Positions 9,034 to 18,033 of a DNA stretch of 64,000 nucleotides are shown one piece after another (the first letter of the stretch is position 1; each line of letters starts with the position of its first letter). Under the pieces are notes generated by a model. That model was given only the letters and a program-made list of their open reading frames with translations. It made no database searches and was not told the DNA's origin. This DNA is from DASQZT01 sp963728965 (GTDB taxonomy: Bacteria > Acidobacteriota > Terriglobia > Bryobacterales > Bryobacteraceae), in contig CAVSMH010000008.1 in the NCBI GenBank assembly GCA_963728965.1, positions 1,054,001-1,118,000 on the forward strand, read 5' to 3'. A program made the position numbers and the translations under genes.

Positions 9034-10218
9034 CTAGGCGCGGCGGCCGATCATTCCCAACACAGCATTGATCAAGACCGCCGCCATCCCTACGGGAATG
9101 GCGACCTTCCAGCCGATGTTCATGAGCTGGTCGTAACGGAACCGCGGGAAGGTACCGCGGAACCAGATCAGCAGGTAGATGATGCAGGAGACCTTGAGAA
9201 GGAACCAGAACAGGCCGATGACGGCATGATTCACCGCCGGGATCAGGAAGAGGGCGCCGAGCAGCAGCAGCAGCAGCGCCGCGAACACCAGCACGCGTTG
9301 CTGCATGGGATCTTTGAGGCGCCTCACCAGGGGCAAAGTCATCACGCCCGAGCCCGCGAACAGGACCGCCGGAAAGGCCATGTTCAGCGGGATATCCAGC
9401 CAGGCGACGCTTGGAAACGGGCGCAGCCAGCCACCCCAGAACAGGGTCACCGCCACCGCGGAAACCACGAAGATGTTGGCGTACTCGGCCAGGAAGTACA
9501 GGGCCCAGCGGAAGCCGCTGTACTCGGTATGGAAGCCGGCCACGAGCTCCGATTCGGCCTCGGGCAGGTCGAAGGGCGCCCGGTTGGTTTCCGCCGTTGC
9601 CGCGATGATGTAGACCGCAAACGGCACGATCATGAACCCGTAATTGCCGAACGCGAACCAGACACCGCGCTGGAGTTGGGCATTGATGATGCCTTGCAGG
9701 CTCAAGGTGCCGGCCACCATCACCGCCGATACCAGGGCGAAGGCCAGCGCCACCTCGTAGCTCACCAGTTGAGCCGCGCTGCGCAGCGCGCCCAACAGGG
9801 GGTAGTGGCTGTTGGATGACCAGCCGCCCAGAATGATGCCCAGGATACCGACCGACGACATCGCCGAGATGACCAGCAGCCCCACATTCACGTCGGCCAC
9901 GTAGATCCGGCGCGCGAGCGGCAATACCGCGAAGCTGGCGAGGCCGGTGAAGGTCGAGATTACCGGAGCGAACCAGAAAATGGCGCGGTCGGCATCGGTG
10001 GGGATGATGTCTTCCTTGAGCAGCAGTTTCAGGGCGTCGGCGATGGGCTGAAGCAGGCCGTGCGGCCCGACGCGCATGGGGCCCAGGCGCACCTGGAAAT
10101 CGGCCAGCAGCTTGCGCTCCACCAGCACGATGTAGCCTGCCACCAGCGGGAACAGGGCGATGATCACCAGGGTCACCACGACCGGCACGAACAAGGGATG
10201 GTTCAGAACGGTTTGCAT
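9034..10218 (-). CDS. nuoH: NADH-quinone oxidoreductase subunit H
   Basis: 394 residues, polytopic membrane subunit at the junction of the peripheral and membrane arms of complex I, forming much of the quinone-binding chamber. The diagnostic loop NRAPFDLPEAESELVAGFHTEYSG is present in pieces (NRAPFDLPEAESELV, FHTEYSG), as are VRLGPMRVGPHGLLQP and KLLLKED near the N-terminus. It is the last gene of the nuo operon, 7 bases after nuoN. In most bacteria nuoH lies between nuoG and nuoI, so this position is unusual. The ATG at 10218 follows directly on the end of nuoN. Confidence 0.97.
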   Translation of the reverse strand: MQTVLNHPLFVPVVVTLVIIALFPLVAGYIVLVERKLLADFQVRLGPMRVGPHGLLQPIADALKLLLKEDIIPTDADRAIFWFAPVISTFTGLASFAVLPLARRIYVADVNVGLLVISAMSSVGILGIILGGWSSNSHYPLLGALRSAAQLVSYEVALAFALVSAVMVAGTLSLQGIINAQLQRGVWFAFGNYGFMIVPFAVYIIAATAETNRAPFDLPEAESELVAGFHTEYSGFRWALYFLAEYANIFVVSAVAVTLFWGGWLRPFPSVAWLDIPLNMAFPAVLFAGSGVMTLPLVRRLKDPMQQRVLVFAALLLLLLGALFLIPAVNHAVIGLFWFLLKVSCIIYLLIWFRGTFPRFRYDQLMNIGWKVAIPVGMAAVLINAVLGMIGRRA

Positions 10219-10225
10219 ATCGTTA

Positions 10226-11716
10226 TTACTTCAGCAGCGAATTCTGCGCCAGGCGGAGAAAGGGCTCCGGGTAGACGCCAATGAGCAGGGTCAGGACGCC
10301 GGTCACGCCCAGGGCCAGCCGCAGCCCGAAGCTCGCCGCCAGCGGGGCCTTTTCGGCGGGCTCCTCGCGAACGAACATGCTGCGGACGATCTTGAAATAG
10401 TAGTAGATGGCCACCGCCACGTAGAGCGTAGCCACGACCGCAAGGCCGTAGTGCCGGGTCTGGATCAGCGCCAGGAAGATATAGTATTTGCCGAGGAAGC
10501 CCGCGGTGGGGGGGATGCCGGCGAGCGAGAGCAGGAAGATCAGCATCAGCACGGCATAGGTGGGATGCTTGTGGACCAGGCCCGCGATATCGTCCAGGTC
10601 CTCACCGATAATCTGCGCGCGGCGCAGGGCGATCACCACCAGGAACGCTCCCAGGTTCATGAAGGTGTAGACCATCACGTACACCGCCACTCCGGTGATG
10701 CCGGTCTCATTGCCGGCAATCAGGCCGAGCAGCATGTAGCCCGCATGCGAAATCGAGCTGTAGGCCAGGAGTCGTTTGAGGTTGGTCTGGTTGATGGCGG
10801 CCAGGTTGCCGAGCGTGAGGGTGACAACCGCGACCACGGAGAGCACCGGCTCCCACATTTCGCGGGCGGGCGCGAGCGGCGCCAGTTGCCCGTAGAACAT
10901 ACGGAGCAGGAACGCGATGGAGGCGGCTTTGGATGCGACCGAAAGGTAGGCCGTGACCGTGGTGGGCGCGCCTTCGTAAGCATCGGGCGCCCACATGTGG
11001 AACGGCGCGGCGGAGATCTTGAAGAGGAGACCGATGGCCGTGGTGGCGAAGGCGAGAAAGACCACCGGGTCCCAAGCGGGCCGCTGCTGCACCGCCACGG
11101 CGATATCGGCCAGCTTGGTGGAGCCCGCGATGCCGTACATCAGCGAGAACCCATAGGCCAGGAATCCCGTGGAAAACGCTCCCAGCAGGAGGTATTTCAG
11201 GGCCGCCTCGTTGGACCGTTTGTCGGTCCTCAGGAAGCCCACCATCACGTAGAAGCACAGCGCCATCAGTTCCAGGCCGATGAACAGGGTCACCAGGTCG
11301 GTGCCGGTGGCCAGGAAGTACATGCCGCATTGCGCGAACAGGATCAGGGCGTAGTATTCGCCGTGGTGTTCGCCGGCGATTTCCAGGTACTTGTACGAGA
11401 CGATGGCCACGATCAAGGCGGCGATCAGGAAGATCCAGTTGAAGAAGATCGCGAAGCCATCGATGGTGACCGAGCCGCCGAAGCCATCGAGCGCGGCGAG
11501 GCCCTGGGTGGTGAGCCACGCCTGCTGGCGGTACAGGCCGAATCCGGTGAAGCCCTCCGCGAGGGCCACGAACACCAGCAGGTATTTGCGCTGCCGGGGG
11601 TCGGGGAAGATGAGGAAATCGAACAGGAGGATGGCGCATCCGAACAGCGCCAGCATGAGTGCCGGAATGATGGTGAAGTGGTCGCTGGAGTTGTAGTATT
11701 GCGTGAAATCGGTCAC
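10226..11716 (-). CDS. nuoN: NADH-quinone oxidoreductase subunit N
   Basis: 496 residues, antiporter-like proton-pumping subunit of the complex I membrane arm (Proton_antipo_M domain, about 14 membrane helices). Family marks include the SYKYLEIAGEHHGEYYAL region, ELMALCFYVMVGF with the key TM5 Glu, KISAAPFHMWAPDAYEGAP and LAYSSISHAGYMLLG. The start is GTG at 11716: it overlaps the nuoM stop by four bases (GTGA) and is preceded by a good GGAGGT Shine-Dalgarno. The frame stays open far upstream, antiparallel-free but inside nuoM, and that extension is not coding for nuoN. Confidence 0.95.
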   Translation of the reverse strand: MTDFTQYYNSSDHFTIIPALMLALFGCAILLFDFLIFPDPRQRKYLLVFVALAEGFTGFGLYRQQAWLTTQGLAALDGFGGSVTIDGFAIFFNWIFLIAALIVAIVSYKYLEIAGEHHGEYYALILFAQCGMYFLATGTDLVTLFIGLELMALCFYVMVGFLRTDKRSNEAALKYLLLGAFSTGFLAYGFSLMYGIAGSTKLADIAVAVQQRPAWDPVVFLAFATTAIGLLFKISAAPFHMWAPDAYEGAPTTVTAYLSVASKAASIAFLLRMFYGQLAPLAPAREMWEPVLSVVAVVTLTLGNLAAINQTNLKRLLAYSSISHAGYMLLGLIAGNETGITGVAVYVMVYTFMNLGAFLVVIALRRAQIIGEDLDDIAGLVHKHPTYAVLMLIFLLSLAGIPPTAGFLGKYYIFLALIQTRHYGLAVVATLYVAVAIYYYFKIVRSMFVREEPAEKAPLAASFGLRLALGVTGVLTLLIGVYPEPFLRLAQNSLLK

Positions 11717-13341
11717 TGCGCACCTCCGGAGGGAACGGCGGACCGCTCGGCCAGGGATGCCGGTGGCCGCACCGGGAGGGGCGGGGGCTGGGTCCAGCCG
11801 CGGATCGGCACCGCGGGGGTGGATTCGGCGAGGCGCGTCCCGGAACCGTAATAGTCGGGGCGGACACGCTGCACGATCTCGGCCACCGGGCGTTGCAGGA
11901 TCTCGAAGTAGGGCTTGGGATAGACGCCGATCCAGATGGCCCAGGCGATCAGCGGCAGGAACGTCGCGATCTCGCGGAAGCTCATGTCGGGAATGGTGAG
12001 GTTCTTGCCGTTGGTCACCTGTCCGAGCATGGTGCGCTGGTAGAGCCACAGCAGGTACGCGGCGCCCAGAATCACGCCCGTCACCGCGAAGCCGGCCCAC
12101 ACCCGGCTGGCTTCGAAGGCGCCCTGGAGAATGGTGAACTCGCCGATGAACCCGTTCAGCAGGGGCAGGCCGGCCGAACTCAGCATGGCGATGGCGAAGA
12201 TGGTGGCGAACTTGGGCATGACGTGCGCCAGGCCGCCGTATTCGGCGATTTCGCGGGTGTGGCGGCGCTCGTAAATCACGCCGATCACCATGAAGAGCAT
12301 GCCGGTGGAGATGCCGTGGTTGACTTGCTGGAGGACGCTCCCGGCGATGCCGTTCGGAGTGAGCGCAAAGATGCCCAAAGTGCAGAATCCCAGGTGGCTC
12401 ACCGAGGAATACGCCACCAGCTTCTTCCAGTCCTGCTGCATGAGGCTTACCAGCGCGCCGTAGATGATCCCGATGATGGAGAGCACGGCCAGGATCTGGA
12501 CAATGGTGCGGTCCGCCGAGGCCCCCGGCAGCAGCGGCAGGGAAAAGCGCAGGAAGCCGTAGGTCCCCATTTTGAGGAGCACCGCGGCCAGAATGACGGA
12601 ACCTCCCGTGGGGGCTTCCACGTGCGCATCCGGCAGCCAGGTGTGGAAGGGGAACATGGGAACCTTGATGGCGAATCCGATGAAGAACGCCCAGAACACC
12701 CACTGCTGCAATCCCAGCGGCAGGTTGAGCCGGACCAGGTCGGCGATTTCGAAGGTATAGAAGTGATACTGGTTGTAGTGCTGGAAGTAGAGGGTCAGGA
12801 TGCCGAGCAGCATCAGCACCGACCCGGCCAGGGTGTACAGGAAGAACTTGATGGCCGCATACAGCTTACGCGGCCCGCCCCACACCCCGATGATGAAATA
12901 CATGGGCACCAGGACCAGTTCCCAGAAGATGTAGAACAGGAAGAAATCGAGCGAGAGGAACACGCCGATCATGCCGGTCTGCAAGAGCAGGAACATGGCA
13001 TAGTAGGCTTTGACGCGATCCTGCACGGCGCTCCACGAGCACAGCACGGCGATGAACCCCATCAAAGTGGTCAGCATCACCAGCAGCAGGCTGATACCGT
13101 CGAGGCCCAGGTGATAGTGTACGCCCAGGGCGGGAATCCAGTCCGCCCGCTCCTCGAACTGGAATCCGGGAGCGCCGGTGCGAAACCCGGAAACCAGCGG
13201 GAGAGAGATCAGAAACCCGGCGAACGCCGCCAGGTTGGCCCAGAGCTTGATCAGGTCTTTGTTCCTGCCGGGAATCAGCAGCAGGATCACCAGTCCGGCC
13301 AGGGGCGTGAAGAGAACGAAACTGAGTAAGTGCTGGTCCAT
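11713..13341 (-). CDS. nuoM: NADH-quinone oxidoreductase subunit M
   Basis: 542 residues, antiporter-like proton channel of the complex I membrane arm. Recognised by DGISLLLVMLTTLMGF, FWELVLVPMYFIIG with the essential TM5 Glu, KVPMFPFHTWLPDAHVEAP, and KKLVAYSSVSHLGFC. The C-terminus runs about 40 residues past the last helix with a Pro-rich tail (WTQPPPLPVRPPAS), longer than usual. Its ATG lies 4 bases after the nuoL stop and its stop overlaps the nuoN GTG, so translation is coupled through the distal part of the operon. Confidence 0.97.
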   Translation of the reverse strand: MDQHLLSFVLFTPLAGLVILLLIPGRNKDLIKLWANLAAFAGFLISLPLVSGFRTGAPGFQFEERADWIPALGVHYHLGLDGISLLLVMLTTLMGFIAVLCSWSAVQDRVKAYYAMFLLLQTGMIGVFLSLDFFLFYIFWELVLVPMYFIIGVWGGPRKLYAAIKFFLYTLAGSVLMLLGILTLYFQHYNQYHFYTFEIADLVRLNLPLGLQQWVFWAFFIGFAIKVPMFPFHTWLPDAHVEAPTGGSVILAAVLLKMGTYGFLRFSLPLLPGASADRTIVQILAVLSIIGIIYGALVSLMQQDWKKLVAYSSVSHLGFCTLGIFALTPNGIAGSVLQQVNHGISTGMLFMVIGVIYERRHTREIAEYGGLAHVMPKFATIFAIAMLSSAGLPLLNGFIGEFTILQGAFEASRVWAGFAVTGVILGAAYLLWLYQRTMLGQVTNGKNLTIPDMSFREIATFLPLIAWAIWIGVYPKPYFEILQRPVAEIVQRVRPDYYGSGTRLAESTPAVPIRGWTQPPPLPVRPPASLAERSAVPSGGAQ

Positions 13342-13345
13342 ATGG

Positions 13346-15532
13346 TTACCGCGCGATGTAATACCCCAGGAACGCCAGGGCCCCCACCACCACGAAGAAC
13401 GCGTACGCCTGCACGCGGCCGGTTTGCAGGATGCAGACCGGATAGGAAAGCATCTTCACGAAGAAGGAGGTGAAGCGCACCGCGCCGTCGATGATCCAGG
13501 TGTCCCACCAACCCGAAAGCGTGGCGCTGAAGCGAGTCAACCAGCCTGCGCCGTTCACGCCGCCGTCCACGATCCGGCGGTCGAACTCGCTGCAGACCCG
13601 GCCGCCGCTCTTGCCCATGCCGTTCACGAAGAGGAAATCGTAGATCTCGTCCACGTACCACTTGTTGTAGAGCAGGCCGTGCAGCGGCTTCAGCGAACGT
13701 TCGAGCGAATCCGGAATCTGCGGCTTGTGGTGGTAGAAGTACCGCGCCACCACGATGCCGATGACGGCGATCGCCACCGAGAGCGCCATCAGGATCCATT
13801 CGAGCGAAGCGCCGTGCTCGCCTTCGTGGGCGGCTTCGACGGCAGCGGCGTTGAACGCCGGCGCGAGCCAGTGCTCGAAGGCGCGGGCGTTCTCGGTCAG
13901 GTTCAGGGATTCGATCCAGGGTTTGGGCATGGCCAGCCACCCGGCCAGCACGCTGCCGATGGCCAGCACGATCAGCGGCACGGTCATGGTGCGCGGCGAT
14001 TCGTGCAGGTGCGCGGCCGCTTCGGGCGCCACCCGCGACTTGCCGTAGAAGGTCAGGTTCATGAGGCGCCACATGTAGAACGCCGTCAGCGCCGCAGTCG
14101 CCAGACCGACAAACCAGAGGATCTTCGATCCCTGCGGCGAGCTGTAGGCCTGCCACAGAATCTCGTCCTTGGAGAAGAATCCCGCCAGCCCGGGAATGCC
14201 CGCGATGGCCACGGACGCCACCCACATGGTCCAGTGGGTGATCGGGATCTTGGCTTTCAGCGCGCCCATGCGGCGCATATCCTGCTCGCCGCTCATGGCG
14301 TGGATGACCGAACCGGAACCAAGGAAGAGGAGGGCCTTGAAAAAGGCGTGGGTGAAGAGGTGAAAGATGGCCACCCAGTAGGCGCCCACTCCCAGGGCCA
14401 GGAACATGTAGCCGAGCTGGCTCACCGTGGAGTAGGCCAGGACCCGCTTGATATCGTTCTGCACCAGCGCGATGGTGGCCGCCAGGATGGCAGTGAAGGC
14501 GCCCACGGAGGCGACGATCGTCGAGGTCGCCGGGGTCAACTGAAAGAGCGCCGCCGAGCGGGCCACCATGTACACGCCCGCCGTCACCATGGTGGCGGCG
14601 TGGATCAGGGCGGAAACCGGGGTGGGGCCTTCCATGGCGTCCGGCAGCCAGACATACAGCGGGAACTGCGCCGACTTGCCCGTGGCGCCGATGAAGAGCA
14701 GCAGCGCGATGGCGCTCAACACGCCGAAGTGGGCCGTTTCGGGCGAGAACCGGCCGCTGCGCAGCACCGCGTTCACGTCCACGAACCGGAGCGTGCCGAT
14801 GACCGACAGCATCAGCAGCATGCCCATGACGAAGCCGGCGTCGCCCACCCGGTTTACGATGAAGGCTTTCTTACCCGCGTCGCCCGCCGATTTCTTTTGG
14901 AAATAGAAGCCGATCAGCAGATAGCTGCACAAGCCCACGCCTTCCCAGCCAACGAACAGCAGCCCGTAGTTGTTGGCGAGGACCAGCATGAGCATGAAAA
15001 ACACGAACAGGTTGAGATACCCGAAGAAGCGGTAGTAGCCGTTGTCGTGCGCCATGTACCCGACCGAGTACACGTGAATCAGGAAGCCGATGCCGGTTAC
15101 CACCAGGATCATGACCGAGCTGAGCGGGTCCAGCAGAAAGCCCCAGTCCGCCTGAAAGGTCGCCATCTGCCCATTGGCCATGTGAAACGGCAGGCCGGCA
15201 ATCCAGGTGAACTGAACGATCTGCTGGAGCCGGTCGGTATGCTGGGCAAGCTGCCACACGGCCGCCGCGGAGAGCAGAAGCGAGAGCAGCACCAGTCCCG
15301 GGCAGATCAGGCTTACCAGGAATTTGAGGGGCGAGTGGTGAGGGTGGCCGTGATCGTGGGGATGATGGTGGCCGGGATGCGCGTGGCCGTGTTCGTAAAC
15401 CGGCTCCACGCCCGGGGCCAGGGCCACCGCCGACGGGGGCTGCGGGTCCAGCTGTCTGCCGACCAGCAGCATCAGAATCGCTCCCACCAGGGGGAACAAC
15501 GGAATCAGCCAGATCAGGTTGAGAAAGTTCAC
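13346..15532 (-). CDS. nuoL: NADH-quinone oxidoreductase subunit L
   Basis: 728 residues, the distal antiporter-like subunit with the long lateral helix. Marks: FVGWEGVGLCSYLLIGFYF (TM5 Glu), GKSAQFPLYVWLPDAMEGP, and KRVLAYSTVSQLGYMFLALG. The start is GTG at 15532 with AGGAGAACC just upstream, 7 bases from the nuoK stop. After the first membrane helix there is a loop of about 45 residues very rich in His (around HAHPGHHHPHDHGHPHH), which is not part of the standard family. The C-terminal region (residues about 590-728) has the expected helix HL and last TM helices. Confidence 0.97.
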   Translation of the reverse strand: MNFLNLIWLIPLFPLVGAILMLLVGRQLDPQPPSAVALAPGVEPVYEHGHAHPGHHHPHDHGHPHHSPLKFLVSLICPGLVLLSLLLSAAAVWQLAQHTDRLQQIVQFTWIAGLPFHMANGQMATFQADWGFLLDPLSSVMILVVTGIGFLIHVYSVGYMAHDNGYYRFFGYLNLFVFFMLMLVLANNYGLLFVGWEGVGLCSYLLIGFYFQKKSAGDAGKKAFIVNRVGDAGFVMGMLLMLSVIGTLRFVDVNAVLRSGRFSPETAHFGVLSAIALLLFIGATGKSAQFPLYVWLPDAMEGPTPVSALIHAATMVTAGVYMVARSAALFQLTPATSTIVASVGAFTAILAATIALVQNDIKRVLAYSTVSQLGYMFLALGVGAYWVAIFHLFTHAFFKALLFLGSGSVIHAMSGEQDMRRMGALKAKIPITHWTMWVASVAIAGIPGLAGFFSKDEILWQAYSSPQGSKILWFVGLATAALTAFYMWRLMNLTFYGKSRVAPEAAAHLHESPRTMTVPLIVLAIGSVLAGWLAMPKPWIESLNLTENARAFEHWLAPAFNAAAVEAAHEGEHGASLEWILMALSVAIAVIGIVVARYFYHHKPQIPDSLERSLKPLHGLLYNKWYVDEIYDFLFVNGMGKSGGRVCSEFDRRIVDGGVNGAGWLTRFSATLSGWWDTWIIDGAVRFTSFFVKMLSYPVCILQTGRVQAYAFFVVVGALAFLGYYIAR

Positions 15533-15539
15533 GGTTCTC

Positions 15540-15848
15540 CTACCACTTCAACAGGTCGATCTCATCCGCCAGCACGGTTTCCTTGTTGCGGAACAGCGCG
15601 ATCAGGATGCCCAGCCCCACCGCCGCCTCGGCCACCGCATCGGTAATCACGAAGATGGCGAACACCTGGCCGTAGACGTTTCCCCAGGCGTGCGAAAAGG
15701 CGATCAGGTTGATGTTCACCGCGTTCAGAATGAGTTCGATGGACATCAGAATGATGACGATATTGCGCCGCGTGAGCACGCCCACGGTGCCGATGAGCAG
15801 CAGCGCCGTGCTCAGGACCAGGTAATGAACGGTTGAAATGGGGTGCAT
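15540..15848 (-). CDS. nuoK: NADH-quinone oxidoreductase subunit K
   Basis: 102 residues with three membrane helices, as usual for NuoK (MrpC-like). The signature RRNIVIILMSIELILNAVN contains the conserved membrane Glu needed for proton transfer, and the second, ITDAVAEAAVGLGI, is also present. The start is the ATG at 15848, giving the normal family length; the frame is open further upstream but only within nuoJ. It begins 2 bases after the nuoJ stop and ends 7 bases before the nuoL GTG. Confidence 0.96.
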   Translation of the reverse strand: MHPISTVHYLVLSTALLLIGTVGVLTRRNIVIILMSIELILNAVNINLIAFSHAWGNVYGQVFAIFVITDAVAEAAVGLGILIALFRNKETVLADEIDLLKW

Positions 15849-15850
15849 CG

Positions 15851-16366
15851 TCAGATCCTCTTCTTGGCCATCACGACCGAGCCCACCACGGCCACCAACA
15901 GCAGAATGGAGGCGACCTCGAACGGCAGCAGGTAGTTTTTGAACAAGGCTTCGGAGACGAGCTCGGTATTTCCCAGCGCCTCGGCGGCGGCGGGGGCCGT
16001 GCCTTCGGCTACATGAAAGGCGCCCATGCCGCGATAGAAGAAGTAGCCCAGTTCGGCCGCCACCGCCACCACCGCAACCAGCGCCACCAGCCACTGGCGG
16101 TTGAACTGCCGTTCGCGGGCGGCCTGGTCGAGATTCACCAGCATGATCACGAACAGGAAGAGCACCATGATGCCGCCCACGTAGAGCACGATTTGCACAG
16201 CGAACAGGAACTCGGCCTGCTGGAGGAGGTACAGACCGGCCACGCCCAGCAGGGAAACGATCAGGGCGATGGCGCTGTGAACCGCATTCCGCCGGGTGAT
16301 GGTGAGCAGTCCGCCGCCCAGCACCAGGACGGCGAAGACATAGAACAGAACGGTATCGATCAGCAT
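15851..16366 (-). CDS. nuoJ: NADH-quinone oxidoreductase subunit J
   Basis: 171 residues, five predicted membrane helices, part of the complex I proximal membrane module. Seen motifs: NAVHSAIALIVSLLGVAG, QAEFLFAVQIVLYVGGIMV with the pi-bulge TM3, and LPFEVASILLLVAVVGSVV at the end. The ATG at 16366 overlaps the 3' end of nuoI by 7 bases, supporting coupled translation. A loop of about 30 residues before the last helix (EGTAPAAAEALGN) is Ala-rich and variable in the family. Confidence 0.95.
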   Translation of the reverse strand: MLIDTVLFYVFAVLVLGGGLLTITRRNAVHSAIALIVSLLGVAGLYLLQQAEFLFAVQIVLYVGGIMVLFLFVIMLVNLDQAARERQFNRQWLVALVAVVAVAAELGYFFYRGMGAFHVAEGTAPAAAEALGNTELVSEALFKNYLLPFEVASILLLVAVVGSVVMAKKRI

Positions 16367-16815
16367 TTGTATTGAGTGGGCCGGGGCCCCTCTTCGAGCA
16401 TCTGCCGGTCCCAGATCTGGCCTTCGCGGGTGTAGGTGGCCAGCTCGAAATCCTGCGTCAGCTCCAGGGCATCCACGGGGCAGGCGTCTTCGCACAGCCC
16501 GCAGAACATGCAGCGCGAGGTGTCGTAGGTAAAACTGGTGAGCTCTTTGCGGCGGGTGGCCTCATTGCGTTCGCTGCTCACCACGATCAACGCTTCGGGA
16601 CAGGCGAGGGCGCACAGGTTGCACGCGATGCAGAGGGTCTCGCCATTGTCGGGGTTGATATTGAGCCGCGGGGCGCCGCGATAGCGCTCGGCCACTTTGG
16701 GGCGTTCCGCCGGATACTGCTCGGTGTAGATGTGCTTGGGGGCCTGATAGCGGAACGTCACCCAAAGTCCCTGAAACAGGTCGACGAGAAAGATTTTTTT
16801 CAAAAGCTTGCGCAT
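16360..16815 (-). CDS. nuoI: NADH-quinone oxidoreductase subunit I (operon copy)
   Basis: 151 residues, the 8Fe-8S ferredoxin-like subunit carrying clusters N6a and N6b. Two [4Fe-4S] motifs are visible, CIACNLCALACP and CMFCGLCEDACP, with the usual SVY/EEC-type spacing. The N-terminus has a short amphipathic region (LVDLFQGLWVTFRYQAP) for membrane attachment, then HIYTEQYPAERP and RYRGAPRLN, both typical. It is followed by nuoJ with overlap and preceded by a 98-base gap after nuoD, the largest gap in the operon. A second, longer NuoI lies at 41883-42416. Confidence 0.96.
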   Translation of the reverse strand: MRKLLKKIFLVDLFQGLWVTFRYQAPKHIYTEQYPAERPKVAERYRGAPRLNINPDNGETLCIACNLCALACPEALIVVSSERNEATRRKELTSFTYDTSRCMFCGLCEDACPVDALELTQDFELATYTREGQIWDRQMLEEGPRPTQYKC

Positions 16816-16913
16816 ACTACTCCCACTGTAGTCCGCCCGCCGGACCCCGCGTTTCGGTGTGCCGCGTGCCGCGTCACAGAACCGCCGCCCAACAAGGAGC
16901 GAGACACTGCGAT

Positions 16914-18026
16914 TTACCGGTCGATCTCTCCTAAAACGATATCCAAGGTTCCGATTATGGCTACAACGTCGGCGATCAGGCCGCCGCGGATCATTCGGTC
17001 CAGGGCCTGCAGGTTGACAAACGATGGCGGCCGGACGCGGCAGCGATAGGGCTGCGTGGAACCGTCGCTCACCAGGTAGTAGCCGAGTTCGCCTTTCGGC
17101 GCCTCGATCGAAACATAAACTTCGCCCACCGCCGGCTTGATCACCTTACCCACTTTGCCCATGATGGGGCCCGCCGGCAGGCTGTCCACCGCCTGCCGCA
17201 TGATGCGGACCGCCTGCCGCATCTCTTCCATGCGCACCATGTACCGGTCGTAGGTGTCGCCGTTCTGCCGGGTGGGAATGTCGAACTCGTACTTCTCGTA
17301 TCCCGAGTACGGCTGCGCTTTGCGGAGATCCCATTTCACGCCGGCGGCCCGCAGCACGGGCCCGGTCACGCCGTACTCCTTGCACTCTTCGGCGGAGAGA
17401 ATGCCGACGTCCTTCAGCCGCCCCACCCAGATGCGGTTGTTGGTGAGCAACTCTTCGTACTCGTCCACCTTCGGCAGGAACATGTCGCAGAAATCGTGGA
17501 TTTCCTTTTCGAAACCGTCGTAGGTCTCGTACAACAAGCCGCCGATCCGGAAGGCGTGGGTGGTCAACCGCGCGCCGCAGTATTTCTCGAAAATCTTGAG
17601 CGCTTCCTCGCGCTCGCGCAGGCAGTAGAACACCGGCGTGATGGCGCCGATATCCAGGGCATGGGTGCCCAGCCACAACAGGTGGCTGGCGATGCGATTC
17701 AGTTCGGTGAGGATCACCCGCACGGCTTGCGCCCGCGGCGGCGCTTCTACGTTCAGCAGTTTCTCCACCGCCAGGCAATAGCCCAGCCCGTTGGAGATGG
17801 CCGCCACGTAATCCATGCGGTCCACGTAGGGATTGAACTGCGCGTACGTACGGTTCTCGGCGATCTTCTCCACGCCGCGGTGCAGATAGCCGATGACGCA
17901 GTCGGTGCCCAACACTTTTTCGCCATCCAGTTTGAGGATGACGCGCAGCACGCCGTGGGTGGAGGGGTGCTGCGGGCCCATGTTGAGAACCAGTTCGGTG
18001 GAATCTAAGAAAGTCGCTTCCGGCAT
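16914..18026 (-). CDS. nuoD: NADH-quinone oxidoreductase subunit D
   Basis: 370 residues, the 49-kDa-type quinone-site subunit related to NiFe-hydrogenase large subunits but without metal-binding Cys. Marks: LNMGPQHPSTHGVLR with the quinone-site His, GYLHRGVEKIAE, YVDRMDYV, TPVFYCLREREE, and the C-terminal DIVLGEIDR. It starts 7 bases after nuoC. The gap to nuoI (16816-16913) is where nuoE, F, G and H would stand in a full operon; that gap carries no gene. Confidence 0.97.
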   Translation of the reverse strand: MPEATFLDSTELVLNMGPQHPSTHGVLRVILKLDGEKVLGTDCVIGYLHRGVEKIAENRTYAQFNPYVDRMDYVAAISNGLGYCLAVEKLLNVEAPPRAQAVRVILTELNRIASHLLWLGTHALDIGAITPVFYCLREREEALKIFEKYCGARLTTHAFRIGGLLYETYDGFEKEIHDFCDMFLPKVDEYEELLTNNRIWVGRLKDVGILSAEECKEYGVTGPVLRAAGVKWDLRKAQPYSGYEKYEFDIPTRQNGDTYDRYMVRMEEMRQAVRIMRQAVDSLPAGPIMGKVGKVIKPAVGEVYVSIEAPKGELGYYLVSDGSTQPYRCRVRPPSFVNLQALDRMIRGGLIADVVAIIGTLDIVLGEIDR

Positions 18027-18033
18027 GTTGAGT

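Noticed and set aside
11893..13329. Long plus-strand open frame opposite nuoM
   Set aside because: Composition (Gln/Arg/Gly/Asp-rich, no motifs) is that of a shadow frame in GC-rich DNA; the minus strand encodes clear nuoM.
15340..15400. His codon-rich stretch as a metal-sensing leader or repeat array
   Set aside because: It lies in frame inside nuoL and encodes the His-rich loop; no regular repeat unit.
13178..15646. Very long plus-strand open frame opposite nuoL
   Set aside because: Antisense to a well conserved gene, with shadow-type composition and no domain.
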